A stretch of 64,000 bases of DNA from Pseudoscardovia suis (lineage in GTDB: Bacteria > Actinomycetota > Actinomycetes > Actinomycetales > Bifidobacteriaceae), in contig NZ_PGFC01000001.1 in NCBI RefSeq assembly GCF_002797875.1, positions 496,001 through 560,000 of the forward strand, read 5' to 3'. Made by a program: the position numbers and the translations under genes. Shown piece after piece: positions 26,051 to 33,810 of the stretch. The notes beneath the pieces are model-generated. The model made no database searches, had not been told where the DNA came from, and saw only the letters and a list, made by a program, of their open reading frames with translations. Position 1 is the stretch's first letter. The number at the start of each line of letters is the position of its first letter.

Positions 26051-26382
26051 CAAGGGCTGGCGCTTCCGATGTTCAGGTCGTCCGCCATGCAGTCGCCGTT
26101 AGCGGACGCATGGTGGACGACCGCCGCAGGATGAGACGTAACAGGGTTAATATATTCATCAGCACTTGGCAGGTCGCAATCCGATCAGCCGACGGAAGAA
26201 AAAGTCTTAAACGCGCTACTATAATCATCGCCGGTTGCCCGTAGAGTCGGCAAACAGCCCGATACTGCGACGGTACCGCTGGATGGGGTGCGCATCTTGC
26301 CCCTGCGCGACCGTCGAACGAACGTGATAGACAATAGACGACAAGACGCGACACTAGAAGAGAATGGAAGGATGGGAACCAG
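26051..26382. other. Spacer between rapZ and whiA, possible whiA promoter
   Basis: No gene is seen in these 332 bp. A TATAAT box lies at 26220-26225. In many Gram-positive bacteria a yvcK gene separates rapZ and whiA; it is missing here. Confidence 0.5.
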
Positions 26383-27363
26383 TTGGCTTTTGTGGATGAT
26401 GTCAAGACTGAACTCGCTTCGATCGTAGATGAGCCCGCGACTGTGAAGCAGGCACAGGCATCCGCGATGATTCGTTTGGGTGGCGGCATCCGCGTGGTGC
26501 AAAACAGGCTTTGCCTCGAGCCCAGCTTCGACAACCTCCAGGCCGCCAAGTGGCTCCAGCAGACCATTCAGGCCGTATACCGCCACCAGGCGCTGCTGAT
26601 CACCGAAAAGCGATCCACGCCCGCGGGCGTCGTGGACGTCTACAAGGTGAGTGTCACCCAGTCCGGCGGCGCCCTTGCATTGCAGACAGGTGTGTTCGAC
26701 AGGCGCACGAAGCGCCTTGTCGCGGGTCTGCCCAACGACATCATCAGCGGCAACATCGCACAGGTGAAGGCCGCATGGCGCGGCGCTTTCCTCGCCCTCG
26801 GCACATTGTCGGAACCCGGCAAGGCAAGCCTGCTCGACCTGCTGTGCCCCACGCGTGAAACCGCGATGGCGCTCGACGGCATGGCACGTCGCCTGGGCGT
26901 CCCTATGAAGCTCCACCGTGCGAAAGACAACTCCATCCACATCATCATCCGTGATTCCGAGACCGTCGAGCGCATGCTTCTGCTCATGGGCGCGACCCGC
27001 ACGAGCCGCGAGTGGAGCGGAAAGCGCGTGGATGGCGAATCACGCAGCAAGGCGAACCGCCTGGCGAACTTCGACGACGCCAACATGCGCCGCAGCGCCA
27101 AGGCAGCCGTCGAAGCGTCGAAGAAAATCGAACGCGCCTTCAAGATCCTCGGTGATGAGATTCCGCAGAACCTGCGCGACGCCGGCCAATTGCGCATCCA
27201 GCACAAGGACGCCAGCCTCGAGCAGCTCGGGCAGCTCGCCGATCCGCCGATTTCCAAAGACGCCATCGCCGGCCGCATCCGCCGTCTGCTTCAGCTCGCC
27301 GACCGCACCGCGAAAAAGCGTGGCATCAGCCTCGACGACCCAGCCGCGGACGAAGAAAACTGA
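26383..27363 (+). CDS. whiA: DNA-binding protein WhiA
   Basis: WhiA is a two-domain regulator, with an N-terminal LAGLIDADG-like fold and a C-terminal helix-turn-helix, conserved in Gram-positive bacteria and tied to cell division and chromosome segregation even in non-spore-formers. The 326-residue product starts with TTG at 26383 (GGAAGGATGGG upstream), reading [13 protein letters not shown]. Family marks include [29 protein letters not shown], the [20 protein letters not shown] region and the C-terminal [20 protein letters not shown]. The 3' end overlaps nothing, and pgk starts about 210 bp later. Confidence 0.93.
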   Translation: MAFVDDVKTELASIVDEPATVKQAQASAMIRLGGGIRVVQNRLCLEPSFDNLQAAKWLQQTIQAVYRHQALLITEKRSTPAGVVDVYKVSVTQSGGALALQTGVFDRRTKRLVAGLPNDIISGNIAQVKAAWRGAFLALGTLSEPGKASLLDLLCPTRETAMALDGMARRLGVPMKLHRAKDNSIHIIIRDSETVERMLLLMGATRTSREWSGKRVDGESRSKANRLANFDDANMRRSAKAAVEASKKIERAFKILGDEIPQNLRDAGQLRIQHKDASLEQLGQLADPPISKDAIAGRIRRLLQLADRTAKKRGISLDDPAADEEN

Positions 27364-27417
27364 CACGAATCTTTCAGGCGTCGAAATGTTGTTTTTCAGC
27401 GCCACCATGTAGAATTT

Positions 27418-27515
27418 CCATTGTTGGACCACAATGGTTGACATAGGCTGACTCATGTTTCGGCGGTCGGATTGCGTCACTGACGCAGCGTAAAGGTCAC
27501 GGCGAATAGCCGTGG
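27418..27515 (+). promoter_or_regulatory. Structured leader of pgk
   Basis: Three inverted repeats lie between whiA and pgk: CCATTGT/ACAATGG (27418-27437), TGCGTC-ACT-GACGCA (27473-27487) and CACGGC/GCCGTG (about 27498-27514). A TAGAAT -10 box (27410-27415) with ATGTTG 17 bp upstream could start the message. The hairpins may regulate pgk or protect its mRNA. Confidence 0.5.
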
Positions 27516-27572
27516 CTGATGCGTTCGGCCTCCGGCTGGGTCTCCATTCCTTAGAATCCAGGAAAGGATACC

Positions 27573-28778
27573 ATGAAGACTCTCAAGGATCTGGGTAATC
27601 TGGAAGGTAAGCGCGTGCTCGTGCGCGCTGATTTCAACGTTCCGCTGGACGGCACGAAGATCACCGATGACGGTCGTATCCGCGCCGCTCTGCCCACCAT
27701 CAACGAGCTGCGTCGTCAGAACGCCAAGATCATCCTGATGGCTCACCTCGGCCGTCCGAAGGGCAAGGTCGTGCCGGAGCTCAGCCTCGCACCGGTCGCC
27801 GCACGCCTTTCCGAACTGCTCGACGCCCCCGTGACGCTCGCCAAGGACACCTACGGCGAGGATGCGCAGGCGAAGGTTGCCGCCATGAAGGACGGCGACA
27901 TCGTGCTGCTCGAGAACGTCCGCTTCAACCCTGAAGAGACGAGCAAGGACGAGGCGGAGCGCGCTGCGTACGCCAAGAAGATCGCCGCTCTGGGCGATGT
28001 GTTCGTGTCCGACGGTTTCGGCGTTGTGCACCGCGCGCAGGGCTCCAACTACGATGTCGCCAAGGACATCCCGGCTGCAGCCGGCCTGCTCGTCGAGAAG
28101 GAAGTCAAGGCGCTGTCCCGTGCGACCGAGAACCCGGAGCGTCCGCTGACCGTCGTGCTCGGCGGCTCCAAGGTCTCCGACAAGCTCGGCGTCATCGAGA
28201 ACCTGCTGTCCAAGGCCAACCGCCTCGTCATCGGCGGCGGCATGGTCTACACCTTCCTCAAGGCCCTCGGCAATGAGGTCGGCACCTCGCTCCTCGAGGA
28301 AGACCAGCTCGACACGGTCAAGGGCTACATCGAGACCGCCAAGAAGAACGGCGTCGAGCTCGTGCTCCCCACCGACATCGTTGTCAACGCCGGCTTCCCG
28401 GCAGGCGACACCCCGATCAACCCCGAGGTTGTGCCCGCTGACGCCATCCCGGCCGACAAGATGGGCCTCGACATCGGCCCGGCTTCCCAGAAGCTGTTCC
28501 ACGACAAGATCGTTGATTCCAAGACCGTCGTGTGGAACGGCCCGATGGGCGTGTTCGAAGTCCCGCAGTTCGCTGAAGGCACGCGCGCAGTGGCACAGGG
28601 CCTCGTCGACGCCACGAAGGCCGGCGCCTTCACGATCGTCGGCGGCGGCGATTCCGCTTCCGCAGTGCGCAACCTCGGCTTCGACGAGGCTGGCTTCTCG
28701 CACATCTCCACGGGCGGCGGCGCTTCCCTCGAATTCCTCGAGGGCAAGACCCTTCCTGGCCTGGCAGTGCTCGAGTAG
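27573..28778 (+). CDS. pgk: Phosphoglycerate kinase
   Basis: Pgk makes ATP from 1,3-bisphosphoglycerate in lower glycolysis, which bifidobacteria use after the bifid shunt. The 401-residue enzyme starts at ATG 27573 after AGGAAAGG. Motifs: KRVLVRADFNVPLDG, LMAHLGRPKG, the hinge-flanking VLGGSKVSDKLGVIENLL, and the nucleotide loop TIVGGGDSASAVRNLG ending in HISTGGGASLEFLEG. Length and motifs are normal. Codon use is strongly biased to preferred codons, as expected for a highly expressed gene. A strong terminator follows. Confidence 0.97.
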   Translation: MKTLKDLGNLEGKRVLVRADFNVPLDGTKITDDGRIRAALPTINELRRQNAKIILMAHLGRPKGKVVPELSLAPVAARLSELLDAPVTLAKDTYGEDAQAKVAAMKDGDIVLLENVRFNPEETSKDEAERAAYAKKIAALGDVFVSDGFGVVHRAQGSNYDVAKDIPAAAGLLVEKEVKALSRATENPERPLTVVLGGSKVSDKLGVIENLLSKANRLVIGGGMVYTFLKALGNEVGTSLLEEDQLDTVKGYIETAKKNGVELVLPTDIVVNAGFPAGDTPINPEVVPADAIPADKMGLDIGPASQKLFHDKIVDSKTVVWNGPMGVFEVPQFAEGTRAVAQGLVDATKAGAFTIVGGGDSASAVRNLGFDEAGFSHISTGGGASLEFLEGKTLPGLAVLE

Positions 28779-28798
28779 TCAACCAGCCCTAGCGTGAG

Positions 28799-28845
28799 AC
28801 GAAAGACTGGGTTCCGCAATCACGAACCCAGTCTTTCGTTGTTTT
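28799..28845 (+). terminator. Terminator after pgk
   Basis: ACGAAAGACTGGGTTC (28799-28814) pairs over 16 bp with 28824-28839, followed by a T-rich stretch. Confidence 0.88.
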
Positions 28846-28962
28846 CATGGCTTTGCATGTGTGTACATCCGGCACCTTGTGATTCCCGTGACCCCGCAAA
28901 TCCCGCAATACTCATAACGACTCGTTCGAACATCCACGACAAACATCCAAAGGTGGCAATTC

Positions 28963-29757
28963 ATGCGTAGGCCGATAGTAGTGGGCAACTGGAAGATGAA
29001 CCTCAACCATCGCGAGGCGACGTATTGCGTGCAGAAACTCGCATGGATCCTGCGTGACGCGAATTTCGACTACCGCACGTGCGACGTCGTGGTGCTTCCG
29101 CCTTTTACCTCGATTCGGTCCGTCCAGGTGCTCGCAGAAGCCGACAATCTCAAGATCGCGTATGGTGCGCAAGCGGTTGCCGCCACTTCCCAAGGTGCTT
29201 TCACCGGCGATGTCTCGGCTGACATGCTCGCCGCGCTCGACTGCAGCTATGTGATCGTGGGGCATTCGGAGCGTCGCAAATACCATCCGGAGGACGATGC
29301 CACGCTCGTGGATGAAACGCGTGCGATACTCACTGCCGGCATGCATCCGATTTTGTGCGTGGGGGAGAGCTACGACGAACGCAAGCAGGGCATCGAACTG
29401 GAATACGCCGTCGGGCAGGTCAATGACGTGACCCGAGATCTCTCGGATGACGAAGTGTCGAGAATGCTCATCGCCTATGAACCTGTCTGGGCGATTGGCA
29501 CTGGCATGGTCGCCAATTCGCAGACCGCCCAGGATGCAGCGCATGCGATTCGCGAACATCTGGCGTCGTCGTTCTCGACCGAGGTGGCGGAACGCGTGAG
29601 GATCCTGTACGGCGGTTCCGTGAATTCCAAGAACGCATCTCAGCTCATGACGCAGGCGAAGGACATGGATGGGTTCCTCGTGGGCGGCGCGTCCCTCGAC
29701 CCTGATGAATTCAGCGCCATCGTGCGGCTTACGCAGAAAGCCGCGAAACAGCGCTAA
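28963..29757 (+). CDS. tpiA: Triosephosphate isomerase
   Basis: TpiA interconverts dihydroxyacetone phosphate and glyceraldehyde 3-phosphate. The 264-residue protein starts at ATG 28963 with AAAGGTGG upstream. It has VVGNWKMN (active-site Asn and Lys), YVIVGHSERR (catalytic His), IAYEPVWAIGTG (catalytic Glu) and the phosphate loop ILYGGSVNSKN with VGGASL. It lies after the pgk terminator, so it has its own promoter, and leads into secG. Confidence 0.97.
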   Translation: MRRPIVVGNWKMNLNHREATYCVQKLAWILRDANFDYRTCDVVVLPPFTSIRSVQVLAEADNLKIAYGAQAVAATSQGAFTGDVSADMLAALDCSYVIVGHSERRKYHPEDDATLVDETRAILTAGMHPILCVGESYDERKQGIELEYAVGQVNDVTRDLSDDEVSRMLIAYEPVWAIGTGMVANSQTAQDAAHAIREHLASSFSTEVAERVRILYGGSVNSKNASQLMTQAKDMDGFLVGGASLDPDEFSAIVRLTQKAAKQR

Positions 29758-29881
29758 CGCTCAAGGCATCCCACCCGTCAGGCGCACGAGGCCAAGGTTC
29801 GTCAAGAAATTTCGCCAAAATGGCCAAGATTGAGGACTGGATGGGGTAGAATGCCTAAAGGAAAACTTTTGGAGGTACATC

Positions 29882-30130
29882 GTGCACGTTCTCAAGATCG
29901 TCCTTGAAGTCATCGTCGTCATTCTCAGCGTCTTGCTGACGATGCTCATCCTCATGCACAAGGGCAAGGGCGGCGGCCTGTCTGATATGTTCGGCGGTGG
30001 CATCGCCATGAACGCAGGCACATCCGGTGTTGCAGAAAAGAACCTCAACCGCATGACCATCATCGTCGCTGTGCTGTGGGTCGCCATCATCATCGGCCTT
30101 GACCTGATGCTCAAGTACAACATCGGCTGA
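29882..30130 (+). CDS. secG: Preprotein translocase subunit SecG
   Basis: SecG is the small accessory subunit of the SecYEG channel in the membrane. The 82-residue protein has two membrane helices (LEVIVVILSVLLTMLILM and MTIIVAVLWVAIIIGLDLML) joined by the family loop HKGKGGGLSDMFGGG. The start is GTG 29882 with GGAGG upstream. The pgk-tpiA-secG order is common in Gram-positive bacteria. Confidence 0.95.
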   Translation: MHVLKIVLEVIVVILSVLLTMLILMHKGKGGGLSDMFGGGIAMNAGTSGVAEKNLNRMTIIVAVLWVAIIIGLDLMLKYNIG

Positions 30131-30148
30131 CGTCAGCCAACCAAGTAG

Positions 30149-30189
30149 GTTTCCACCCATTCCCCGTAGTGCTACGGCAGCGTGGAAAC
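30149..30189 (+). other. Nested hairpin downstream of secG
   Basis: GTTTCCAC (30149-30156) pairs with GTGGAAAC (30182-30189), and inside it CCGTA (30164-30168) pairs with TACGG (30173-30177). No T-run follows, so it is not a simple terminator. Confidence 0.55.
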
Positions 30190-30220
30190 AACCTCTTGGC
30201 TCATAACAATTGGCTTTTGA

Positions 30221-30261
30221 ACAAGGGCTCCGTGCAGATCGTTTCTGCACGGAGCCCTTGT
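30221..30261 (+). terminator. Long-stem terminator after secG
   Basis: An 18-bp perfect stem, ACAAGGGCTCCGTGCAGA (30221-30238) with 30244-30261 and a 5-nt loop. The T-run after it is weak, so its strength as a terminator is less certain. Confidence 0.7.
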
Positions 30262-30428
30262 CATATCCTCCCATGCCAGAATCCCTTACAGGTCTCAAAT
30301 CCCAGAATCACTCTGGATCCTTTAGCTACGCTGAATCCTACGCCGACTTTCGCCCCATGCGGATCTGAATCGGACCTCCTTGAATCCGACTCCGCCCCTC
30401 ATCCACAGATCCTCCCCGAATCCACACA

Positions 30429-30541
30429 ATTGAACTGAAATTGAACTTCTCGTGAGACTGTGATAATCATGACCACACCCGATAACATTTGGCATCATGC
30501 GGTGCTATCATATTGAACCAGAGTTCAATTTGTAGTTCAAT
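30429..30541 (+). promoter_or_regulatory. Operator cluster of ATTGAAC half-sites before the XRE-aminotransferase gene
   Basis: ATTGAAC occurs at 30429-30435, 30440-30446 and 30512-30518, and its complement GTTCAAT at 30523-30529 and 30535-30541. The third and fourth form ATTGAAC-N4-GTTCAAT. An extended -10 box TGCTATCAT (30503-30511) abuts the third site, so binding there should block transcription. Confidence 0.75.
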
Positions 30542-30555
30542 ATGGAGATGGAGGC

Positions 30556-32313
30556 ATGATGGCAGATTTTCCAGCCACTCACGCCGCATCGGCACCTGAC
30601 GACAACACGTTCGCGACACGTCTCGCCACGGCACTTGCCCTGCGCAATCTCAAGCAAATAGATGTCGTGCGCCGTGCACGCGCCGAAGGCCTCAAAATCG
30701 GCAAAAGCCACATGAGCCAATACGTCAGCGGAAAAACGATTCCGCGCGACGCCAACCTCGCGTTCCTCGCGCGCACGCTCCACGTCAGCGAAAGCTGGCT
30801 CATGGGGGAGGATGTGTCGGCCGCCCATGCATCACCACCCGGTTCGCTGCCAGCCGCCACCATCACGGCACACACCGGAGACCGTAATTCCTCACCCGCA
30901 GCGCATGATGAAGATGCCCCCAACGCTCGTTCCATTGCAGCGCAATCCATCGATTCATCAACCTTCAATCCGACAACCACAAATCCAGCAACCACCGATT
31001 CACCAAACACGAAGGACACATCCATGACCGACACCACGACGAACACAACGGACACATCCAGCACCACACCGTCCACGGAACGCAAGGCTCCGACACAGCG
31101 TCGCCTGTTCACCAAGTCGCACAAGCTCGACAACGTGCTCTACGATGTGCGCGGACCCGTTGTGGACGAAGCGGCGCGCATGGAGGCGGAAGGCATCAAC
31201 GTCCTCAAGCTCAACATCGGCAACCCGGCGCCCTTCGGCTTCCGCACACCGGACGAAGTTGTGCATGACCTCGCGCATCAGCTCACTGAGACGGAAGGCT
31301 ATTCACCGTCAAAGGGTCTGTTCTCTGCCCGCAAGGCCATCATGCAGTACTCGCAGATCAAAGGCCTGCCCAATGTCACGATCGACGACATCTACACCGG
31401 CAACGGAGTGAGCGAACTCATCAACCTGAGCATGTCGGCTCTGCTTGACGATGGCGACGAAGTGCTCGTGCCTGCCCCGGATTACCCGCTGTGGACAGCA
31501 TGCGTCACCCTCGCCGGAGGCAAGCCTGTGCATTATGTGTGCGACGAAGCCTCCGAATGGTATCCGGATGTGCAGGACATGGAGCGCAAGATCACCGACC
31601 GCACGAAGGCAATCGTGCTCATCAACCCCAACAACCCGACGGGCGCGGTCTACCCGAAGGAAGTGCTGCAGCAAGTGGTGGAGGTCGCGCGCCGCCACCA
31701 GCTCATGATTTTCTGCGACGAAATCTACGACCGCCTGTGCATGGACGGCATCCAGCACACATCGATTGCATCGCTCGCGCCCGACCTGTTCTGCGTCACG
31801 TTCTCCGGCCTGTCCAAGTCGCACATGATCGCCGGCTACCGCATCGGCTGGATGGTGCTGAGCGGCAATAAGGCGCTGGGCAAGGATTACATCGAAGGCC
31901 TCAACATGCTTTCCAACATGCGCATCTGCTCCAATGTGCCCGCACAGTCCGTGGTGCAGACCGCATTATGGGGACATCAAAGTGTCAACGATTACATTGT
32001 GCCGGGCGGACGCATCTACGAACAGCGCGAATACATCTACAATGCGCTCAACGAGATTCCCGGCGTGAGCTGTGTCAAGCCGAAGGCTGCGTTCTATGCA
32101 TTCCCCAGGCTTGATCCGGAGCGTTTCAACATCCATGACGACCAGCAGTTCGCCCTTGACCTGCTCAAGCAAGAGAAGCTGCTCGTGGTGCAGGGCACTG
32201 GCTTCAACTGGATCGCCCCCGACCACTTCCGCATTGTGTATCTGCCGCGTATCGAAGATCTCAAGGACGCAATCGCCCGCCTGACCCGATTCCTCGAATA
32301 CTATCGTCAGTAA
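30556..32313 (+). CDS. Fusion of XRE-type DNA-binding domain and class I aminotransferase
   Basis: The 585-residue protein joins two activities. Residues 15-85 (FATRLATALALRNLKQIDVV, KSHMSQYVSGKTIPRD, LARTLHVSESWLMGED) form an XRE/lambda-repressor-like helix-turn-helix. About 90 Ser/Thr/Pro/Asn-rich residues follow as a linker. From about 178 comes a complete PLP aminotransferase of the alanine-aminotransferase (AlaA-like) type: LNIGNPAPFGF, YTGNGVSELI, VPAPDYPLW, VLINPNNPTGAVY, IFCDEIYDRL, the PLP-lysine segment FSGLSKSHMIAGYRIGW, and FRIVYLP. It differs from MocR regulators, which carry a GntR winged helix. ATG 31024, which opens the linker's MTDTTTN, could be an internal start giving the enzyme alone. 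The operator cluster upstream suggests self-regulation, perhaps sensing an amino acid or PLP. Confidence 0.9.
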   Translation: MMADFPATHAASAPDDNTFATRLATALALRNLKQIDVVRRARAEGLKIGKSHMSQYVSGKTIPRDANLAFLARTLHVSESWLMGEDVSAAHASPPGSLPAATITAHTGDRNSSPAAHDEDAPNARSIAAQSIDSSTFNPTTTNPATTDSPNTKDTSMTDTTTNTTDTSSTTPSTERKAPTQRRLFTKSHKLDNVLYDVRGPVVDEAARMEAEGINVLKLNIGNPAPFGFRTPDEVVHDLAHQLTETEGYSPSKGLFSARKAIMQYSQIKGLPNVTIDDIYTGNGVSELINLSMSALLDDGDEVLVPAPDYPLWTACVTLAGGKPVHYVCDEASEWYPDVQDMERKITDRTKAIVLINPNNPTGAVYPKEVLQQVVEVARRHQLMIFCDEIYDRLCMDGIQHTSIASLAPDLFCVTFSGLSKSHMIAGYRIGWMVLSGNKALGKDYIEGLNMLSNMRICSNVPAQSVVQTALWGHQSVNDYIVPGGRIYEQREYIYNALNEIPGVSCVKPKAAFYAFPRLDPERFNIHDDQQFALDLLKQEKLLVVQGTGFNWIAPDHFRIVYLPRIEDLKDAIARLTRFLEYYRQ

Positions 32314-32361
32314 CGATTGTTTCTTATCCCTCACAGATGGACAGAGGGGAGACGCTAACCG

Positions 32362-32392
32362 CCGGCAAGCCTACAGCTGCCGGCAGTTTTTG
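32362..32392 (+). terminator. Terminator after XRE-aminotransferase gene
   Basis: GCCGGCA (32362-32368) pairs with TGCCGGC (32379-32385), then AGTTTTTG. Confidence 0.8.
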
Positions 32393-32409
32393 TTATGACA
32401 AACTCGGCA

Positions 32410-32471
32410 ACGATAACGGCAACACCAACAGCAACACCAACAGGAACAGCAACAGGAACAGCAACAGCACG
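32410..32471. repeat. Hexamer-like simple repeat
   Basis: AACRSC-type hexamers (AACACC, AACAGC, AACAGG) run in tandem about nine times. No gene is evident here. Confidence 0.7.
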
Positions 32472-32520
32472 GTAACGCGACACAGCAAGATAAACAACAC
32501 GCAACGGAACCGCAAGATAC

Positions 32521-32556
32521 ACAATAGGCGCCTGGCTTTCACCAGACGCCTATTGT
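32521..32556 (-). terminator. Terminator of the transaldolase/transketolase pair
   Basis: ACAATAGGCG (32521-32530) pairs with CGCCTATTGT (32547-32556), with a further CTGG/CCAG inside. It lies 60 bp beyond the tal stop. Confidence 0.75.
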
Positions 32557-32615
32557 TCACATGTCAATCAGCACATGGCCTGAAGCCACAGCCGACTAGA
32601 CACAAGGGGAGTGTC

Positions 32616-33719
32616 TCAGCCGTTCACGCGGTCGATGCCGGACTGAACGTCAGCGAGCACGGAATCCCAGGAAGCGATGAACTTCGCAACGCCGTCAGCC
32701 TCGAGCTGGTCGGTGACATCCTTGATGTTGATGCCCAGATCAGCGAGCTTGTTCATGATGGCGTGGGACTCTTCGTAGGTGCCCTCGATGGACGGAGCGC
32801 CGTTGCCGTGATCAGCAAGAGCGTTCAGGGTCTTCTCAGGCATGGTGTTGACCACGTTCGGAGCAACGAGCTCGTCGACATACTTGCAATCGGAGTATGC
32901 GGCGTTCTTGGTGCCGGTGGAAGCCCACAGCGGACGCTGCTTCTTGGCGCCCTTGGCCTCGAGAGCGGCCCAGCGAGGATCGGAAGCGAACTTCTTCTCG
33001 AAGAGCTCGTAAGCGAGGCGAGCGTTAGCAACAGCTGCCTTGCCTTCGAGAGCCTTGGCTTCGTCGGAGCCATTGGCTTCGAGGAGCTTGTCGACGGCGG
33101 TGTCCACGCGGGACACGAAGAAGGAAGCGACGGAGCCGATGTGCTTGAGGTCGTGGCCGTTTGCGTCAGCCTGAGCGATGCCCTCGATGAAGGCGTCGAT
33201 GACCTGCTCGTAGCGCTCGATGGAGAAGATCAGCGTGACGTTCACGGAGATGCCCTTGGCGAGCGTAGCGGTGATTGCCGGCAGGCCCTCGAGGGTTGCC
33301 GGGATCTTGATCATGGCGTTCGGACGGTTCACCTTTGCCCACAGCTCTTCAGCCTGCTTCTCGGTGGCAGCGGTCTCGTGAGCCAGACGAGGATCAACCT
33401 CGATGGAGACGCGGCCGTCAACGAAGTCGGTGGCCTCAGCGATGTCGCGGAAGATATCGGTGGCGTTGCGAACGTCGGTCGTGGTGAGCTCGCGCACTGC
33501 GGTCTCGACGTCGACCTTGCCCAGCTCCTTGAGCTGTGCATCGTACGGACCGACCTGGGAGAGGGCCTTCTGGAAGATGGACGGGTTGGTGGTCACGCCA
33601 ACGACGTTCTTGTTCTTGATGAGGTCCTGCAGGGAGCCGGACTCGATGCGGGTGCGGGACAGATCATCCAGCCAGATGGACACGCCATTGTCGCTGGTGC
33701 GCTGAGTTGCTTCAGTCAT
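32616..33719 (-). CDS. tal: Transaldolase
   Basis: Transaldolase moves a dihydroxyacetone unit between sugar phosphates; in bifidobacteria it feeds the fructose-6-phosphate phosphoketolase (bifid) shunt. ATG 33717-33719 with AAGGAG upstream gives 367 residues. Marks: GVSIWLDDLSRTRI, VVGVTTNPSIF, the Schiff-base lysine in NAMIKIPAT, NVTLIFSIERYEQV and SVASFFVSRVDTAVDKLL, plus RPLWASTGTKN. This is the longer actinobacterial type. It follows transketolase on the same strand, about 90 bp downstream, and is terminated by the hairpin at 32521. Confidence 0.96.
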   Translation of the reverse strand: MTEATQRTSDNGVSIWLDDLSRTRIESGSLQDLIKNKNVVGVTTNPSIFQKALSQVGPYDAQLKELGKVDVETAVRELTTTDVRNATDIFRDIAEATDFVDGRVSIEVDPRLAHETAATEKQAEELWAKVNRPNAMIKIPATLEGLPAITATLAKGISVNVTLIFSIERYEQVIDAFIEGIAQADANGHDLKHIGSVASFFVSRVDTAVDKLLEANGSDEAKALEGKAAVANARLAYELFEKKFASDPRWAALEAKGAKKQRPLWASTGTKNAAYSDCKYVDELVAPNVVNTMPEKTLNALADHGNGAPSIEGTYEESHAIMNKLADLGINIKDVTDQLEADGVAKFIASWDSVLADVQSGIDRVNG

Positions 33720-33767
33720 GTTGTGTTTTCTCCTTGTATTCCTGTTTGGGAACAACTTAATAATACA

Positions 33768-33802
33768 AGCAGGGGTGCCGCGCAGATCGCAGTACCCCTG
33801 CT
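33768..33802 (-). other. Intercistronic hairpin between transketolase and transaldolase genes
   Basis: AGCAGGGGT (33768-33776) pairs with ACCCCTGCT (33794-33802). On the minus strand it is followed by TGTATTATT, not a strong T-run. It may lower read-through or shield the 3' end of tkt mRNA. Confidence 0.6.
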
Positions 33803-33810
33803 GGGGAATC

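Noticed and set aside
27477-28703. A 408-codon frame on the minus strand opposite pgk
   Set aside because: The same effect; pgk is intact on the plus strand.
28921-28935. LexA box before tpiA (GTTCGAAC)
   Set aside because: The half-sites are in the wrong order and lack the 4-bp spacing of CGAAC-N4-GTTCG.
30556-32313. MocR/GntR-type regulator
   Set aside because: The N-terminal domain is XRE-like, not the GntR winged helix of MocR proteins.
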